The notes: generated by a model not told the origin, from the letters alone. A DNA stretch of 38,404 bases from Gelidibacter sp039916245 (GCF_039916245.1 NZ_JBDSLS010000084.1:1-38404), one strand, 5' to 3'. Positions 9,767 through 18,737 are shown, counted from the first letter of the stretch. Made by a program: numbers and translations.

Positions 9767-10138
9767 ATGACAGATTTATTAAAATTTGACTTTTGTGAGA
9801 TGCATATTTACGACTGCTACCTCATTGTTATTATCAATGAAGGACTAGTTGTTGAACCAAAACACAATAGCGTACTCAAAAATGTAGCGGATGCGTATTT
9901 CAAAAACAGGTCTTTTGTATATATAACCCATCGCATAAATTCCTATTCAGTAGATCCTGCAACCTATATCGAAACCTCAAAAATCTGCAACCTCAAAGGA
10001 TTCGCTGTTGTGTCAAAAGATTTCAAGGCCAAATCCAATGTTGAAGTAGAAAAATTGTTTTTAAATAACAAACCGATCGAAACTTTTGATGACCTGAATG
10101 CTGCGGTATCTTGGGCCAAATTCATCTTAGAGCTATAA
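9767..10138 (+). CDS. Small conserved-looking cytosolic protein, possibly STAS/SpoIIAA-like
   Basis: 123 residues with no signal peptide or membrane segment. The alternation of hydrophobic strands (YDCYLIVIIN, RSFVYITHR, KGFAVVSKD) with helical segments (SVLKNVADAYFK, NVEVEKLFLN, DLNAAVSWAKFIL) resembles the alpha/beta fold of STAS or SpoIIAA-like proteins. This is a judgement from pattern only, and no defining motif is visible. It follows the clpC terminator and is probably a single-gene unit pointing towards the convergent hutH. The codon use and length suggest a real gene, but the function is not recognised. Confidence 0.7.
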   Translation: MTDLLKFDFCEMHIYDCYLIVIINEGLVVEPKHNSVLKNVADAYFKNRSFVYITHRINSYSVDPATYIETSKICNLKGFAVVSKDFKAKSNVEVEKLFLNNKPIETFDDLNAAVSWAKFILEL

Positions 10139-10242
10139 GTTCAATTTATCCTACCCTACTATTCCCTTAAAATTTAGACTTTTAAGACCATCAAGTTTTC
10201 TAGATTTTCATGTCTTCTAGAAATGAAATTTCTATTGAAATT

Positions 10243-11754
10243 TTAATCGAAAAGCAAGTCATTATCAATATTAAATCTATCAATAAACTGAATGGATTTT
10301 ACGATAAGATCATGAAATATTTCATCTTGCGTTACAAATTTGATTTCACTGGTATAACTCTTTAAGAAGGCTTCAATTATGGATGAAGAGTTTGTAGGTT
10401 TTCTAAAAGCTATGGCTTGAGAGGCGTTCAGCAATTCAATAGCCAAAACCCGCTCTACATTATAAACTAAGGTATAAGCTTGTGTTGCGGCGTTTGCACC
10501 CATACTCACATGATCCTCTTGACCGTTTGAAGAAACAATAGAATCGACACTTGCTGGTGTGGCCAACTGTTTATTCGCACTTACAATACTGGCAGCGGTA
10601 TATTGCGGAATCATAAAACCAGAGTTCAATCCGGGATTATCCACTAAAAATGTTGGAAGTCCGCGCAATCCCGAAATGAGTTGATAGATTCGTCGTTCAG
10701 AGATGTTTCCTAATTCGGCCATGGCAATTTTCAAATAATCCAATGCCAATGCTAAAGGTTGGCCATGAAAATTTCCGCCAGAGATAATTTCGTTCTCCCC
10801 AATAAAGATATTCGGATTGTCGGTAACGGAGTTAATTTCTGTTTTTATGGTTTTATGAACAAATTCAAGGGTGTCCTTGGTAGCGCCATGCACTTGTGGC
10901 ATACATCTAAAGGAATACGGATCTTGAACATGTTGTTTCTTTTGTGAAATAAGTTCGCTGTCTTCCAGAAATTCCCGGATGCGTTTGGCCGTTTTCAATT
11001 GACCATTATGAGGCCTGACCAAATGCACCAATTCATTAAAAGGCTCAATTCGTCCGTCAAAAGCATCTAAAGAAATACTGCCAATAAAGTCAGCCAAATA
11101 AGATAGTTTATAGGATTTCAACAATAAATGAACAGCATAAGCACTCATAAACTGGGTGCCGTTTAAAAGTGCCAAGCCTTCTTTTGACAATAAGGTAATT
11201 GGTTGCCAATTAAATTCGTCCATAACTTCTTGTGAAGTTCTTATGCGTCCTTCATAAAACACTTCGCCTTTACCAATTAAAGGCAAGGCCAGATGCGCCA
11301 AAGGCGCTAAATCTCCGGATGCTCCCAAAGATCCTTGTGTATAGATGATGGGTAAAATATCGTGATTATAAAAGTCAACCAAACGCAAAACGGTTTCCAG
11401 TTGTACGCCACTATGACCATAACTTAAAGATTGAATTTTCAGCAATAACATTAATTTCACAATAGCATTTGGCACTTGATCTCCAATACCGCACGCATGG
11501 GACATGACCAAATTCTCTTGCAACTGCGTCAAATTATCTTTAGATATTTTAACGTTATACAAAGATCCAAAACCTGTATTGATACCATAAATGGGCTCAT
11601 CCTGCCCGAGCATTCTTTCATCTAAATATTTACGGCAATTATTGATTTTGGTAATAGATTCTTCAGAAAGTTCTAACTTTCTATCATAAAAAAGGATATC
11701 GCTTATAGTAGATAATTCTAATGTTTTTGTAGAGATGGAATGTGTTAATGTCAT
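10243..11754 (-). CDS. hutH: Histidine ammonia-lyase
   Basis: 503 residues when started at the ATG at 11752-11754. A longer reading from a TTG at 11775 adds seven residues that do not resemble the family. The enzyme deaminates L-histidine to trans-urocanate, the first step of histidine use. The self-forming MIO cofactor comes from the Ala-Ser-Gly triad at residues 145-147 in the motif GSLGASGDLAPLAHL. The neighbouring blocks YGINTGFGSL, GHSGVQLE and the C-terminal SNGQEDHVSMG also match the family. Phenylalanine and tyrosine ammonia-lyases share this fold, but overall it reads as HutH. No hutU, hutI or hutG lies next to it, so the rest of the pathway must be elsewhere. An AT-rich inverted repeat (10226-10243) overlaps the stop codon. 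Confidence 0.93.
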   Translation of the reverse strand: MTLTHSISTKTLELSTISDILFYDRKLELSEESITKINNCRKYLDERMLGQDEPIYGINTGFGSLYNVKISKDNLTQLQENLVMSHACGIGDQVPNAIVKLMLLLKIQSLSYGHSGVQLETVLRLVDFYNHDILPIIYTQGSLGASGDLAPLAHLALPLIGKGEVFYEGRIRTSQEVMDEFNWQPITLLSKEGLALLNGTQFMSAYAVHLLLKSYKLSYLADFIGSISLDAFDGRIEPFNELVHLVRPHNGQLKTAKRIREFLEDSELISQKKQHVQDPYSFRCMPQVHGATKDTLEFVHKTIKTEINSVTDNPNIFIGENEIISGGNFHGQPLALALDYLKIAMAELGNISERRIYQLISGLRGLPTFLVDNPGLNSGFMIPQYTAASIVSANKQLATPASVDSIVSSNGQEDHVSMGANAATQAYTLVYNVERVLAIELLNASQAIAFRKPTNSSSIIEAFLKSYTSEIKFVTQDEIFHDLIVKSIQFIDRFNIDNDLLFD

Positions 11755-11852
11755 GGATTTTATTTCTGAGCCCAAAAATCAGCATAACCTTTACATTATG
11801 CAACAAATGTTAATAATTAATAAAAAAACCTGCAAATATGTATTCAAACTGT

Positions 11853-11860
11853 TACTTTTG
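11853..11860 (+). promoter_or_regulatory. Bacteroidota-type -7 box for the thioredoxin-like lipoprotein
   Basis: TACTTTTG matches TAnnTTTG exactly, 18 bases before the chosen ATG. Its position supports the internal ATG as the true start rather than the upstream in-frame ATG, which lies inside the divergent hutH gene. Confidence 0.5.
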
Positions 11861-11878
11861 AGACTTAAAATTATAACG

Positions 11879-12916
11879 ATGAAAAAAATATTTATTGTCT
11901 TATGTGCACTTTCTATTGTGGCATGTAAGCAAGAACCTAAAGATTATGTTACTTTTTCTGGTAAAATCACCAACCAGAACAGTGACTCCCTCCTAGTGGG
12001 AACACGAACTTACACCAAAACCATTAAAGTTAATGCTGATGGTACTTTTAAGGATACGCTTAAAATAAATGAACCTGGAGTTTTTGCAATCTATGATGGG
12101 AAAGCGTCCACTCCTATCTTCTTAAAAAACGGATATGAACTGACGATGGATGTTGATGCCAGCGATTTTGATAAAACCATCAAATTTACAGGAACAGGAT
12201 CTGAACATAATAACTTTTTAGCGGAGCATAAATTGTTGCAGGAAGAATTATTGGATCAGGATAAGTTAAGCAGCTTGAATAGAGAAGATTTGAAAATAGA
12301 AATCGCATCTATCAAGAATAAGCTGAACGATTTTTATAATAGTAACAAAGCCATTGATTCCACTCTTTTGGTTCAGGCCAATAGAAACTTGGATCCTATG
12401 ATGGGAATGTATGAAAATTACTTTTTAGAAACTATTGCGATTAGAGAGCAATTTCCAGCAGGTTCCCCTTCTCCAACGTTTAAAAACTACGAAAATTTTG
12501 CAGGTGGCACGACCTCTTTAGATGATTTAAAAGGGAAATACGTTTATGTAGATGTTTGGGCGACTTGGTGCGGACCTTGTATTGCTGAAATACCTTCCAT
12601 AAAAAAGTTAGAAGCACAATACAAAGATAAAAACATTCAATTTGTGAGCATTTCGGTTGATGACGCTATGAGAAGTGGTGGTGGCGATCTTGAAGTTGCT
12701 AAGAATAAGTGGAAAACAATGGTCAAAGAAGATAATTTGGTTGGTATCCATTTGTTTTCTGATAAAAACTGGGAATCAGATTTTGTTAAAGGCTATAACA
12801 TTCAAGGTATTCCAAGATTTATTTTAATCGATCCAAATGGCAATGTGGTAGATGCGAATGCACCAAGACCTTCAAGTAAAAAATTGGTAGAGTTATTTGA
12901 TAGTTTAAGTATCTAA
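11879..12916 (+). CDS. Thioredoxin-like (TlpA/ResA type) lipoprotein with N-terminal DUF4369-like domain
   Basis: 345 residues from ATG 11879. The open frame extends 48 codons further upstream, but a lipoprotein signal starting here (MKKIFIVLCALSIVACKQ, lipobox cysteine C16) and the promoter box just before it fix the start. The mature N-terminal part (about 22-120, YVTFSGKITNQNSDSLLVGT) resembles the DUF4369 beta domain common in Bacteroidota thiol-disulfide proteins. The C-terminal thioredoxin fold (about 195-345) has the redox motif WATWCGPC and the cis-proline region IQGIPRFILID. It should be tethered to the inner or outer membrane facing the periplasm and reduce or exchange disulfides. 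The specific substrate is unknown. Confidence 0.9.
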   Translation: MKKIFIVLCALSIVACKQEPKDYVTFSGKITNQNSDSLLVGTRTYTKTIKVNADGTFKDTLKINEPGVFAIYDGKASTPIFLKNGYELTMDVDASDFDKTIKFTGTGSEHNNFLAEHKLLQEELLDQDKLSSLNREDLKIEIASIKNKLNDFYNSNKAIDSTLLVQANRNLDPMMGMYENYFLETIAIREQFPAGSPSPTFKNYENFAGGTTSLDDLKGKYVYVDVWATWCGPCIAEIPSIKKLEAQYKDKNIQFVSISVDDAMRSGGGDLEVAKNKWKTMVKEDNLVGIHLFSDKNWESDFVKGYNIQGIPRFILIDPNGNVVDANAPRPSSKKLVELFDSLSI

Positions 12917-12937
12917 ACTTTCATTAACACTTCTTGA

Positions 12938-12977
12938 AAACCGCACTTTAATCAACTATTAAAGTGCGGTTTTTTTA
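12938..12977 (+). terminator. Strong intrinsic terminator
   Basis: AAACCGCACTTTAAT pairs perfectly with ATTAAAGTGCGGTTT around a five-base loop and is followed by T7. It ends the lipoprotein gene and lies in the convergent gap with nnrD/nnrE, where it may also act in reverse. Confidence 0.88.
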
Positions 12978-12987
12978 TTTTGAGATT

Positions 12988-14532
12988 TTACTTACCCGGA
13001 TCTGTTTGAGCCTCTGCCGAAGATTTTGCAAACAAGTCAAGATAAGCTTGTCCCAAATAATCAATTACATGACTAGCAGTCATACTTTGATAACCATAAT
13101 CTTCCACGGCGATATCTGCCGATTTACCATGTAAATAAACCCCAAATAAGGCTGCGCTCAAAGGTTCGTAACCTTGACAAATAAGCCCGGTTATTATGCC
13201 CGTCAACACGTCGCCTGTACCTCCCGTTGCTAATCCAGGATTGCCGGTAGAATTAATATACATTTTATTACCAAAAACAGTAATGGTGTTGGCACCTTTA
13301 ATAACCAGAATACAGTCATATTTCTTTGAGAAGGCTTTCGCTTTTTTCAACTTATCAAAATCGTTTTTCCATTTGCCAATAAGACGTTCCAATTCTTTAG
13401 GATGTGGTGTGAGCACCGTTTGAGGTTTCAATAATTTCAAATCATCTTTATGTCTTGATAACAGATTAATTCCATCAGCATCTATCACCAAATGTGCGGT
13501 ATTGGAAGTTAAAAACTGCTGAAATGCCAGATGCGTTTTTTCATCCGCTCCCATTCCCATACCAATTCCAATCGCAGTTGGCTTAAAGTCAAATGTAATA
13601 GCCGTTAGCTTCTCTTCATCAGCGTCCGTAATGACCATGGCTTCAGGGAAAGCAGATTGCAAAGGGATATATCCACATTTAGGAATAAAAGTAGTCACCA
13701 AACCAGCTCCAGCTGCCAATGCCGCCTTTCCTGAAAGGATCATCGCTCCTATTTTACCATAACTTCCGCCAATTAACAATCCGTGGCCATAAGTGCCCTT
13801 ATTCGAAAAATTTTCTCTGGGTTTATAGATGGGCAACATCTCATTTTTACCGATGAGCTCGACCTCCGTTTCTGTGTTTTGCAAAAAATCGGAATCAATA
13901 CCAATATCAATCACTTCCCATTGCACCGTATATTTTGAAGTCTCTGGAAGAAAGAACACCAATTTTGGAGACTGAAAACTCAGGGTATAATCTGCCCAAA
14001 CCACGCCATTCTCATCTTCAGGAACTTCATCAGGATATAGTCCGGATGGCAAATCAACCGCTAATGTAAATGCTTTGGAAGCCCTAAAATGCTGAAACAA
14101 TCCTTTGACCCACTCATTCGCTGGCCGATTGATTCCGATTCCAAAAACAGCATCTACAATAATATCCTCAGCTCCGATTGCAGGAAAATCAGCCTGGCAA
14201 TTAAGCATTGTTGGCCACTTTTTGGTGGTTTGTTTAATCCGGTCGTAGTTTATCAAAAAATCCTGAGTGCGTTTTTCACTGCAATTCACTATATAGGTAT
14301 GCACATTATACCCATAATCGAGAAGTTGTCGTGCTATCACCAAACCGTCGCCACCATTATTGCCAATACCGCAAAACACGTGAATGGGTACTTGTGCGCC
14401 TTGCATCCGTTGATGAATCCAATTAAAGATTTGTATCCCAGCGCGCTCCATTAATTCGGTAGAACTGATATTTTGTTTTTGAGTCGTTAATTGATCGCCT
14501 TTATAGATTTGTTCTTTTGAGAATATCTTCAT
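12988..14532 (-). CDS. nnrDE: Bifunctional NAD(P)H-hydrate epimerase / ADP-dependent NAD(P)H-hydrate dehydratase
   Basis: 514 residues, the length of the fused enzyme. The N-terminal YjeF_N domain (about 1-215) has the motif FCGIGNNGGDGLVIARQL and interconverts the R and S forms of damaged, hydrated NAD(P)H. The C-terminal ribokinase-like domain (about 235-500) has NPGLATGGTGDVLTGII and dehydrates the S form with ADP. Together they repair NAD(P)HX in the cytosol. Both domains look intact. The gene is divergent from the thr operon and convergent with the lipoprotein gene. Confidence 0.95.
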   Translation of the reverse strand: MKIFSKEQIYKGDQLTTQKQNISSTELMERAGIQIFNWIHQRMQGAQVPIHVFCGIGNNGGDGLVIARQLLDYGYNVHTYIVNCSEKRTQDFLINYDRIKQTTKKWPTMLNCQADFPAIGAEDIIVDAVFGIGINRPANEWVKGLFQHFRASKAFTLAVDLPSGLYPDEVPEDENGVVWADYTLSFQSPKLVFFLPETSKYTVQWEVIDIGIDSDFLQNTETEVELIGKNEMLPIYKPRENFSNKGTYGHGLLIGGSYGKIGAMILSGKAALAAGAGLVTTFIPKCGYIPLQSAFPEAMVITDADEEKLTAITFDFKPTAIGIGMGMGADEKTHLAFQQFLTSNTAHLVIDADGINLLSRHKDDLKLLKPQTVLTPHPKELERLIGKWKNDFDKLKKAKAFSKKYDCILVIKGANTITVFGNKMYINSTGNPGLATGGTGDVLTGIITGLICQGYEPLSAALFGVYLHGKSADIAVEDYGYQSMTASHVIDYLGQAYLDLFAKSSAEAQTDPGK

Positions 14533-14620
14533 TTTAATCGTCCTTTTTTAAGATATATTTAATAATTTATGTTTTCCTTTTAATAATGCGCCATAAGTTT
14601 TTTTATTTAAGTAAAAATAA

Positions 14621-14628
14621 TACTTTTG
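14621..14628 (+). promoter_or_regulatory. Bacteroidota-type -7 box of the thr operon
   Basis: TACTTTTG is an exact TAnnTTTG match. It would start transcription near 14635, about 45 bases before the leader-peptide ATG and about 180 bases before thrA, leaving a long untranslated leader suited to attenuation. Confidence 0.5.
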
Positions 14629-14679
14629 AAAGGTATAGACTAAGATATGTATACTTTACAACTCACAAAAAATGTTTTC

Positions 14680-14739
14680 ATGACCTTTATTTCTTCTAAA
14701 GGCACGACCGCTTATAACACTATTACCCCTTGGGGTTAA
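14680..14739 (+). CDS. Putative threonine/isoleucine leader peptide of the thr operon
   Basis: A 19-codon frame starting ATG ACC TTT ATT and ending with the peptide part TTAYNTITPWG before TAA. Five of the 19 residues are Thr and two are Ile, concentrated in the second half (Thr9, Thr10, Thr14, Ile15, Thr16). This is the composition expected of a leader whose translation senses charged Thr and Ile tRNAs, as in the enteric thrL peptide. It lies between the operon promoter and thrA, and its last third is the left arm of a terminator hairpin. There is no Shine-Dalgarno sequence, which is normal in this phylum. The leader role is inferred from position, codon content and overlap. Confidence 0.6.
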   Translation: MTFISSKGTTAYNTITPWG

Positions 14740-14751
14740 TTGTTATATTTT
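14713..14751 (+). terminator. Attenuator hairpin overlapping the thr leader peptide
   Basis: TATAACA (14713-14719) pairs with TGTTATA (14741-14747), and inside it ATTACCC pairs with GGGTTAAT with one bulged T, giving about 13 to 14 base pairs with a CTTG loop. A TTTTAT stretch follows. The left arm is made of the Tyr-Asn-Thr-Ile-Thr codons of the leader, so a ribosome stalled there would cover it and prevent termination. Confidence 0.6.
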
Positions 14752-14812
14752 ATCTCGTCGAACATTTTTCCATTCATTTTATTTTTTCATTTAATCCAGA
14801 ATACAACACATC

Positions 14813-17257
14813 ATGAACGTATTAAAATTTGGAGGAACCTCTGTTGGTTCCGCAGAAAACATTAAAAAAGTTATTCATATTCTCGATAATTATTCACAAA
14901 AAGAAACCGCTATCTGCGTTGTCTCAGCAGTTGGCGGCATTACTGATAAATTATTGAAAGCAGGTGAATTAGCACAACAAAAAAATGAAAGCTATCTCTC
15001 AGAATTTAAGCAAATTAAAGCCATTCATCTAAATCTTTTATCTGAACTCATTTCCGAGCCAAACGAAACTGTAAAAGAGTATATTGAAAACAAACTCGCG
15101 AGCTTAAAAAGTTTGTTGGACGGCATTTATCTTATCAATGAACTCTCTCCCAAAACTTCAGATAAATTAGTGAGTTTTGGAGAATTGCTCTCTTCTTATA
15201 TCCTTGCGGAGACCATGAAAAGCTATCATTTGAACGCGGTTAGAAAAAACAGTCAGGACCTTATCGTGACCAATAATAATTTTACGAAGGCTGAAGTTAA
15301 TTTCAAAATTACCAATGCCAATATTGTTGATTATTTTAAGAATGCGGATCAAAAAATAACCATACTTCCTGGGTTTATTTCAAAATCTGAATCTGGCGAA
15401 ATTACCACTTTAGGACGTGGTGGCTCCGACTTTACGGCCGCTATTATTGCAGCAGCCTTAAAAGTGAACCGCTTGGAAATTTGGACGGACGTCAGCGGGA
15501 TGTACACGGCCAATCCAAAACTTGTCAAACAGGCCTACCCTATTGAAAGGCTATCTTATCAAGAGGCCATGGAACTTTCGCATTTTGGAGCAAAAGTGCT
15601 GTATCCGCCATCCGTTCAACCGGTTTTAAGCTTGAATATTCCGATCCATATTAAAAACACATCCGACCCAGATGCTTATGGCACGCTCGTGACAAATGAC
15701 AAGACCAATGGCTTTTCAAAGGCTGCAAAAGCGATCAGCAACATTAGTAATATTGCTTTATTGACTTTGCAAGGCACAGGTATGGTGGGGATTCCTGGGT
15801 TTTCAAAACGTCTTTTTGAAACTTTGGCGCAGGAGAAAATTAACGTCATTTTCATTACACAAGCCTCTTCAGAACATTCCATTTGTTTTGGGATTGATGA
15901 AAAAGATGCAACCGTTGCAGCAGCAAGCATTAATTTGACCTTTGAAAATGAAATTTCCTTAAATAAAATCGATCCGATTATTGTTGAAAAAGACTTATCG
16001 ATCATAGCCTTAGTGGGTGACAATATGAAAAACCACCAAGGAATCAGTGGGCTAATGTTTAGCACATTGGGACAAAACAATATCAATATTAGAGCCATTG
16101 CCCAAGGTGCTTCAGAAAAAAATATATCCGCAGTGATTGCTGAAAAAGATGTGAAAAAAGCATTGAATACTATTCATGAACGTTTTTTTGAAGATCAGAC
16201 CAAGCAGTTGAATGTGTTCATCACTGGTGTTGGAAATGTGGGCGAGCGACTTGTCGAGCAAATCCATCAACAGAAAAAACATCTAAAAGAACAATTGAAA
16301 ATCAACTTGAGAGTGATTGGTTTGTCAAATTCCAGAAACATGATTTTTGATGAATCTGGACTGTCTTTAAAATCCTGGAAAGAGGATTTGGCCTTAAGCG
16401 AAAAAGCTACTTTGGAAGGCTTTTTAGAACGGATCAAAAGTCTCAATTTACGTAACAGTATATTTGTGGATGTGACCGCAAATGAGGATGTTTCAAAAAT
16501 TTATGCGGAGTATCTTAAAGAAAGTATTGCAGTCGTAGCCTGTAATAAAATTGCCTGTTCCAGCACCTTTGAAAACTATAGCAATCTCAAAAAATTGTCG
16601 GTAAAGTACAATGCACCATTTTTGTTTGAAACCAATGTTGGCGCAGGCTTACCAATAATCGACACTTTAAATCATTTAATTAATTCTGGAGATAGAATAA
16701 CTTCTATTCAAGCGGTACTTTCTGGAAGCTTGAACTTTGTATTTAATAATTTTGATGATACTTCCAAATTTCACGATGTCGTCAAACAAGCGCAGAAAGA
16801 AGGTTATACCGAACCAGATCCACGAATCGATTTGAGCGGTGTGGATGTCGCCCGAAAAATTTTGATTTTGGCACGAGAAAGTGGCACTCCAATGAATTTG
16901 GAGGATATTGAAAACACCTCGTTTTTAACAGATAATAATTTAAAAAGTGATTCGGTGGATGATTTTTACAACACTTTAATTGCAGATGAAACACACTTTC
17001 AAAAACTTTACGCCTCAGCTAAAAAGAACGACTGTCAACTGAAATATGTCGCAGAATTTGACGGTAAAAAGGCTAAAGTGAGCTTGAGGGAAATTCCGAA
17101 AGATCATCCCTTCTACAATTTGAAAGGAAAAGATAACATCGTCATGTTTTATACACAGCGCTACCCTGAACAACCGATGATCATTAAAGGTGCAGGCGCA
17201 GGCGCTGATGTCACAGCTTCTGGGTTGTTCGCGGATATTATTAGGATCGGAAACTAG
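14813..17257 (+). CDS. thrA: Bifunctional aspartokinase / homoserine dehydrogenase I
   Basis: 814 residues. The aspartokinase domain opens with MNVLKFGGTSVGSAENI and includes TTLGRGGSDFTAA (about 1-290). Two ACT regulatory repeats (about 310-455, with ALLTLQGTGMVGIPG and DLSIIALVGDNM) normally bind threonine for feedback control. The homoserine dehydrogenase domain (about 465-814) has the NAD(P)-binding FITGVGNVGERLVEQI and the block EPDPRIDLSGVDVARKILIL. It catalyses the first and third steps from aspartate towards threonine. It heads thrABC and is preceded by the leader peptide and hairpin. The stop codon is followed directly by a period-7 repeat tract rather than the usual tight link to thrB. 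Confidence 0.97.
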   Translation: MNVLKFGGTSVGSAENIKKVIHILDNYSQKETAICVVSAVGGITDKLLKAGELAQQKNESYLSEFKQIKAIHLNLLSELISEPNETVKEYIENKLASLKSLLDGIYLINELSPKTSDKLVSFGELLSSYILAETMKSYHLNAVRKNSQDLIVTNNNFTKAEVNFKITNANIVDYFKNADQKITILPGFISKSESGEITTLGRGGSDFTAAIIAAALKVNRLEIWTDVSGMYTANPKLVKQAYPIERLSYQEAMELSHFGAKVLYPPSVQPVLSLNIPIHIKNTSDPDAYGTLVTNDKTNGFSKAAKAISNISNIALLTLQGTGMVGIPGFSKRLFETLAQEKINVIFITQASSEHSICFGIDEKDATVAAASINLTFENEISLNKIDPIIVEKDLSIIALVGDNMKNHQGISGLMFSTLGQNNINIRAIAQGASEKNISAVIAEKDVKKALNTIHERFFEDQTKQLNVFITGVGNVGERLVEQIHQQKKHLKEQLKINLRVIGLSNSRNMIFDESGLSLKSWKEDLALSEKATLEGFLERIKSLNLRNSIFVDVTANEDVSKIYAEYLKESIAVVACNKIACSSTFENYSNLKKLSVKYNAPFLFETNVGAGLPIIDTLNHLINSGDRITSIQAVLSGSLNFVFNNFDDTSKFHDVVKQAQKEGYTEPDPRIDLSGVDVARKILILARESGTPMNLEDIENTSFLTDNNLKSDSVDDFYNTLIADETHFQKLYASAKKNDCQLKYVAEFDGKKAKVSLREIPKDHPFYNLKGKDNIVMFYTQRYPEQPMIIKGAGAGADVTASGLFADIIRIGN

Positions 17258-17261
17258 TCGG

Positions 17262-17351
17262 CAGTTTTCAGTCTTCAGTTGGCAGTCCACAGTTGGCAGT
17301 CCACAGTTGGCGGTCGACACATTCGGGAAAATCAACAATCAGCAATCAACA
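17262..17351. repeat. Period-7 repeat tract between thrA and thrB
   Basis: Eight successive heptamers of the form CAGTYNN (CAGTTTT, CAGTCTT, CAGTTGG, CAGTCCA, CAGTTGG, CAGTCCA, CAGTTGG, CGGTCGA) fill 17262-17317. After a short interruption come three more heptamers (ATCAACA, ATCAGCA, ATCAACA) at 17331-17351. Read on the minus strand the first block is GACYGNN-like, as in the other tracts of this window. Confidence 0.85.
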
Positions 17352-17367
17352 ATTTTAAATAAAGCTT

Positions 17368-18294
17368 GTGATTAAAAATGAAATCAAAATATTCTCACCG
17401 GCAACGGTGGCCAATGTATCCTGCGGATTTGATGTGCTCGGCTTTTGCTTGGATACGATTGGCGATGAGATGATCATCAGAAAAACAGCAAAAAAAGGCA
17501 TTGTCATTACTAAAATCGAAGGGTTTGATTTGCCGCTTGATCCAGAAAAAAATGTCGCTGGCGTTTCCGCTTTAGCAATGATTGCGCATGCCCAACCTGA
17601 TTTTGGCTTTGAGATTGAGATCTACAAAAAAATTAAACCAGGAAGCGGGATTGGCAGCAGTAGCGCCAGTGCTGCCGGAAGTGTGTTTGCCATCAACGAA
17701 CTTTTAGGACGCCCATATAATAAAACCCAAGTTACCGATTTCGCTATGAAAGGCGAAGCTTTGGCCAGCGGCAGTGAGCATGCTGATAATTTGGCGCCAG
17801 GAATTTTTGGAGGCTTTACCTTAGTAAGAAGCACTATGCCTTTGGAAATTTTACAATTACCAACCCCAAAGGATATTTACGCGACCATTATTCATCCACA
17901 AATAGAAATCAAGACTTCAGACGCCCGAGGAATTTTACCTAAGGAATTCCCTTTAAAAGATGCCATCACACAATGGGCCAATTTAGGGAGTTTTGTTCAT
18001 GCGCTTCATACCAATGATTACGACCTTTTAAAAAGAGCATTACAAGATGTTATCATAGAACCGCACAGAAGTAGACTGATTCCACATTTTGCAGAGGTAA
18101 AAGCTGCGGCACTTGCTAATGGTGCTTTAGGTACAAGCATTTCCGGCGCCGGACCATCTGTTTTTGCACTTTCTAGAGGTCTAGAGAATGCGAAAAGCGT
18201 AGAAAATGCGATGCGAGCGGTTTATGCGAAAACGGACATTGCATTTGAGACGCATGTGTCGCGGATCAATACGGAAGGAATTAGAGTTTTATAA
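17368..18294 (+). CDS. thrB: Homoserine kinase
   Basis: 308 residues of the GHMP kinase family, phosphorylating L-homoserine to O-phospho-homoserine. The N-terminal FSPATVANVSCGFDVLGF and the ATP-binding loop PGSGIGSSSASAAGS are intact, as is the C-terminal GALGTSISGAGPSVFAL. The start is a GTG (17368-17370). The ATG ten bases later is out of frame, and no other in-frame start fits the conserved N-terminus. The unusual start and the repeat tract immediately before it may mean that the original thrA-thrB junction was rearranged. Confidence 0.95.
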   Translation: MIKNEIKIFSPATVANVSCGFDVLGFCLDTIGDEMIIRKTAKKGIVITKIEGFDLPLDPEKNVAGVSALAMIAHAQPDFGFEIEIYKKIKPGSGIGSSSASAAGSVFAINELLGRPYNKTQVTDFAMKGEALASGSEHADNLAPGIFGGFTLVRSTMPLEILQLPTPKDIYATIIHPQIEIKTSDARGILPKEFPLKDAITQWANLGSFVHALHTNDYDLLKRALQDVIIEPHRSRLIPHFAEVKAAALANGALGTSISGAGPSVFALSRGLENAKSVENAMRAVYAKTDIAFETHVSRINTEGIRVL

Positions 18295-18299
18295 TTATG

Positions 18300-18341
18300 G
18301 ACCGATGACGGGTGACCGATGACGGGTGACCGATGACCGAG
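18300..18341 (+). repeat. Period-7 repeat tract between thrB and the four-helix-bundle gene
   Basis: Six heptamers in a row: GACCGAT, GACGGGT, GACCGAT, GACGGGT, GACCGAT, GACCGAG. They form a 14-base unit repeated twice and then decay. The tract begins six bases after the thrB stop. Confidence 0.88.
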
Positions 18342-18366
18342 GAGGTATAGGAAACAATCATGAATT

Positions 18367-18723
18367 ATGCATAAATTTAAATTTGAAAAACTGATTATTT
18401 GGCAAAAAGCCATGGATTTGGGTGAGGAAATTGATGTTTTGACAGAAGCCTTTCCTGATAAAGAGAGGTTTAATTTATCTTCACAAATAAGACGTGCTGC
18501 TGATTCTATAGCATTGAATATTTCAGAAGGTTCAATTGGACAAAGCAATCCTGAACAAAAGAAATTTATAGGTTACGCCATCCGCTCCTTAGCTGAAGTC
18601 GTGACTTGTCTTTATAAAGCAAATAAAAGAAATTATTTAAATATAACTCAGTTCGACAATTTATATCAAAAATCTTATGAATTGATGAATATGATGATCG
18701 CATTTAGAAATAAAATTAAATAA
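18367..18723 (+). CDS. Four-helix-bundle protein (23S rRNA intervening-sequence protein family)
   Basis: 118 residues, all helical, with the family pattern: an N-terminal FEKLIIWQKAMDLGEEI, then FNLSSQIRRAADSIALNISE, then IGYAIRSLAEVVTCLYKANK. Proteins of this family were first seen encoded inside intervening sequences of 23S rRNA genes and are related to the accessory protein Avd of diversity-generating retroelements. Most copies in Bacteroidota stand alone and have no assigned role. This one interrupts the thr operon between thrB and thrC, on the same strand. It is flanked by heptamer repeats that are inverted with respect to each other. The upstream GAGGAGGT is 20 bases from the ATG, too far for a normal ribosome site. 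The family call is firm and the function is unknown. Confidence 0.9.
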   Translation: MHKFKFEKLIIWQKAMDLGEEIDVLTEAFPDKERFNLSSQIRRAADSIALNISEGSIGQSNPEQKKFIGYAIRSLAEVVTCLYKANKRNYLNITQFDNLYQKSYELMNMMIAFRNKIK

Positions 18724-18737
18724 AAATAAATGACCTA

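Noticed and set aside
11755..11775. Extended hutH start at a TTG
   Set aside because: The seven extra residues (MGSEIKS) have no family support and the internal ATG gives the usual N-terminus.
11735..11878. Upstream in-frame ATG of the thioredoxin-like lipoprotein
   Set aside because: It lies inside the divergent hutH gene and would hide the lipoprotein signal. The promoter box at 11853 is downstream of it.
17190..17375. A 61-codon plus-strand frame across the thrA-thrB repeat
   Set aside because: It is only the heptamer tract read in an open frame, overlapping the end of thrA in another frame.
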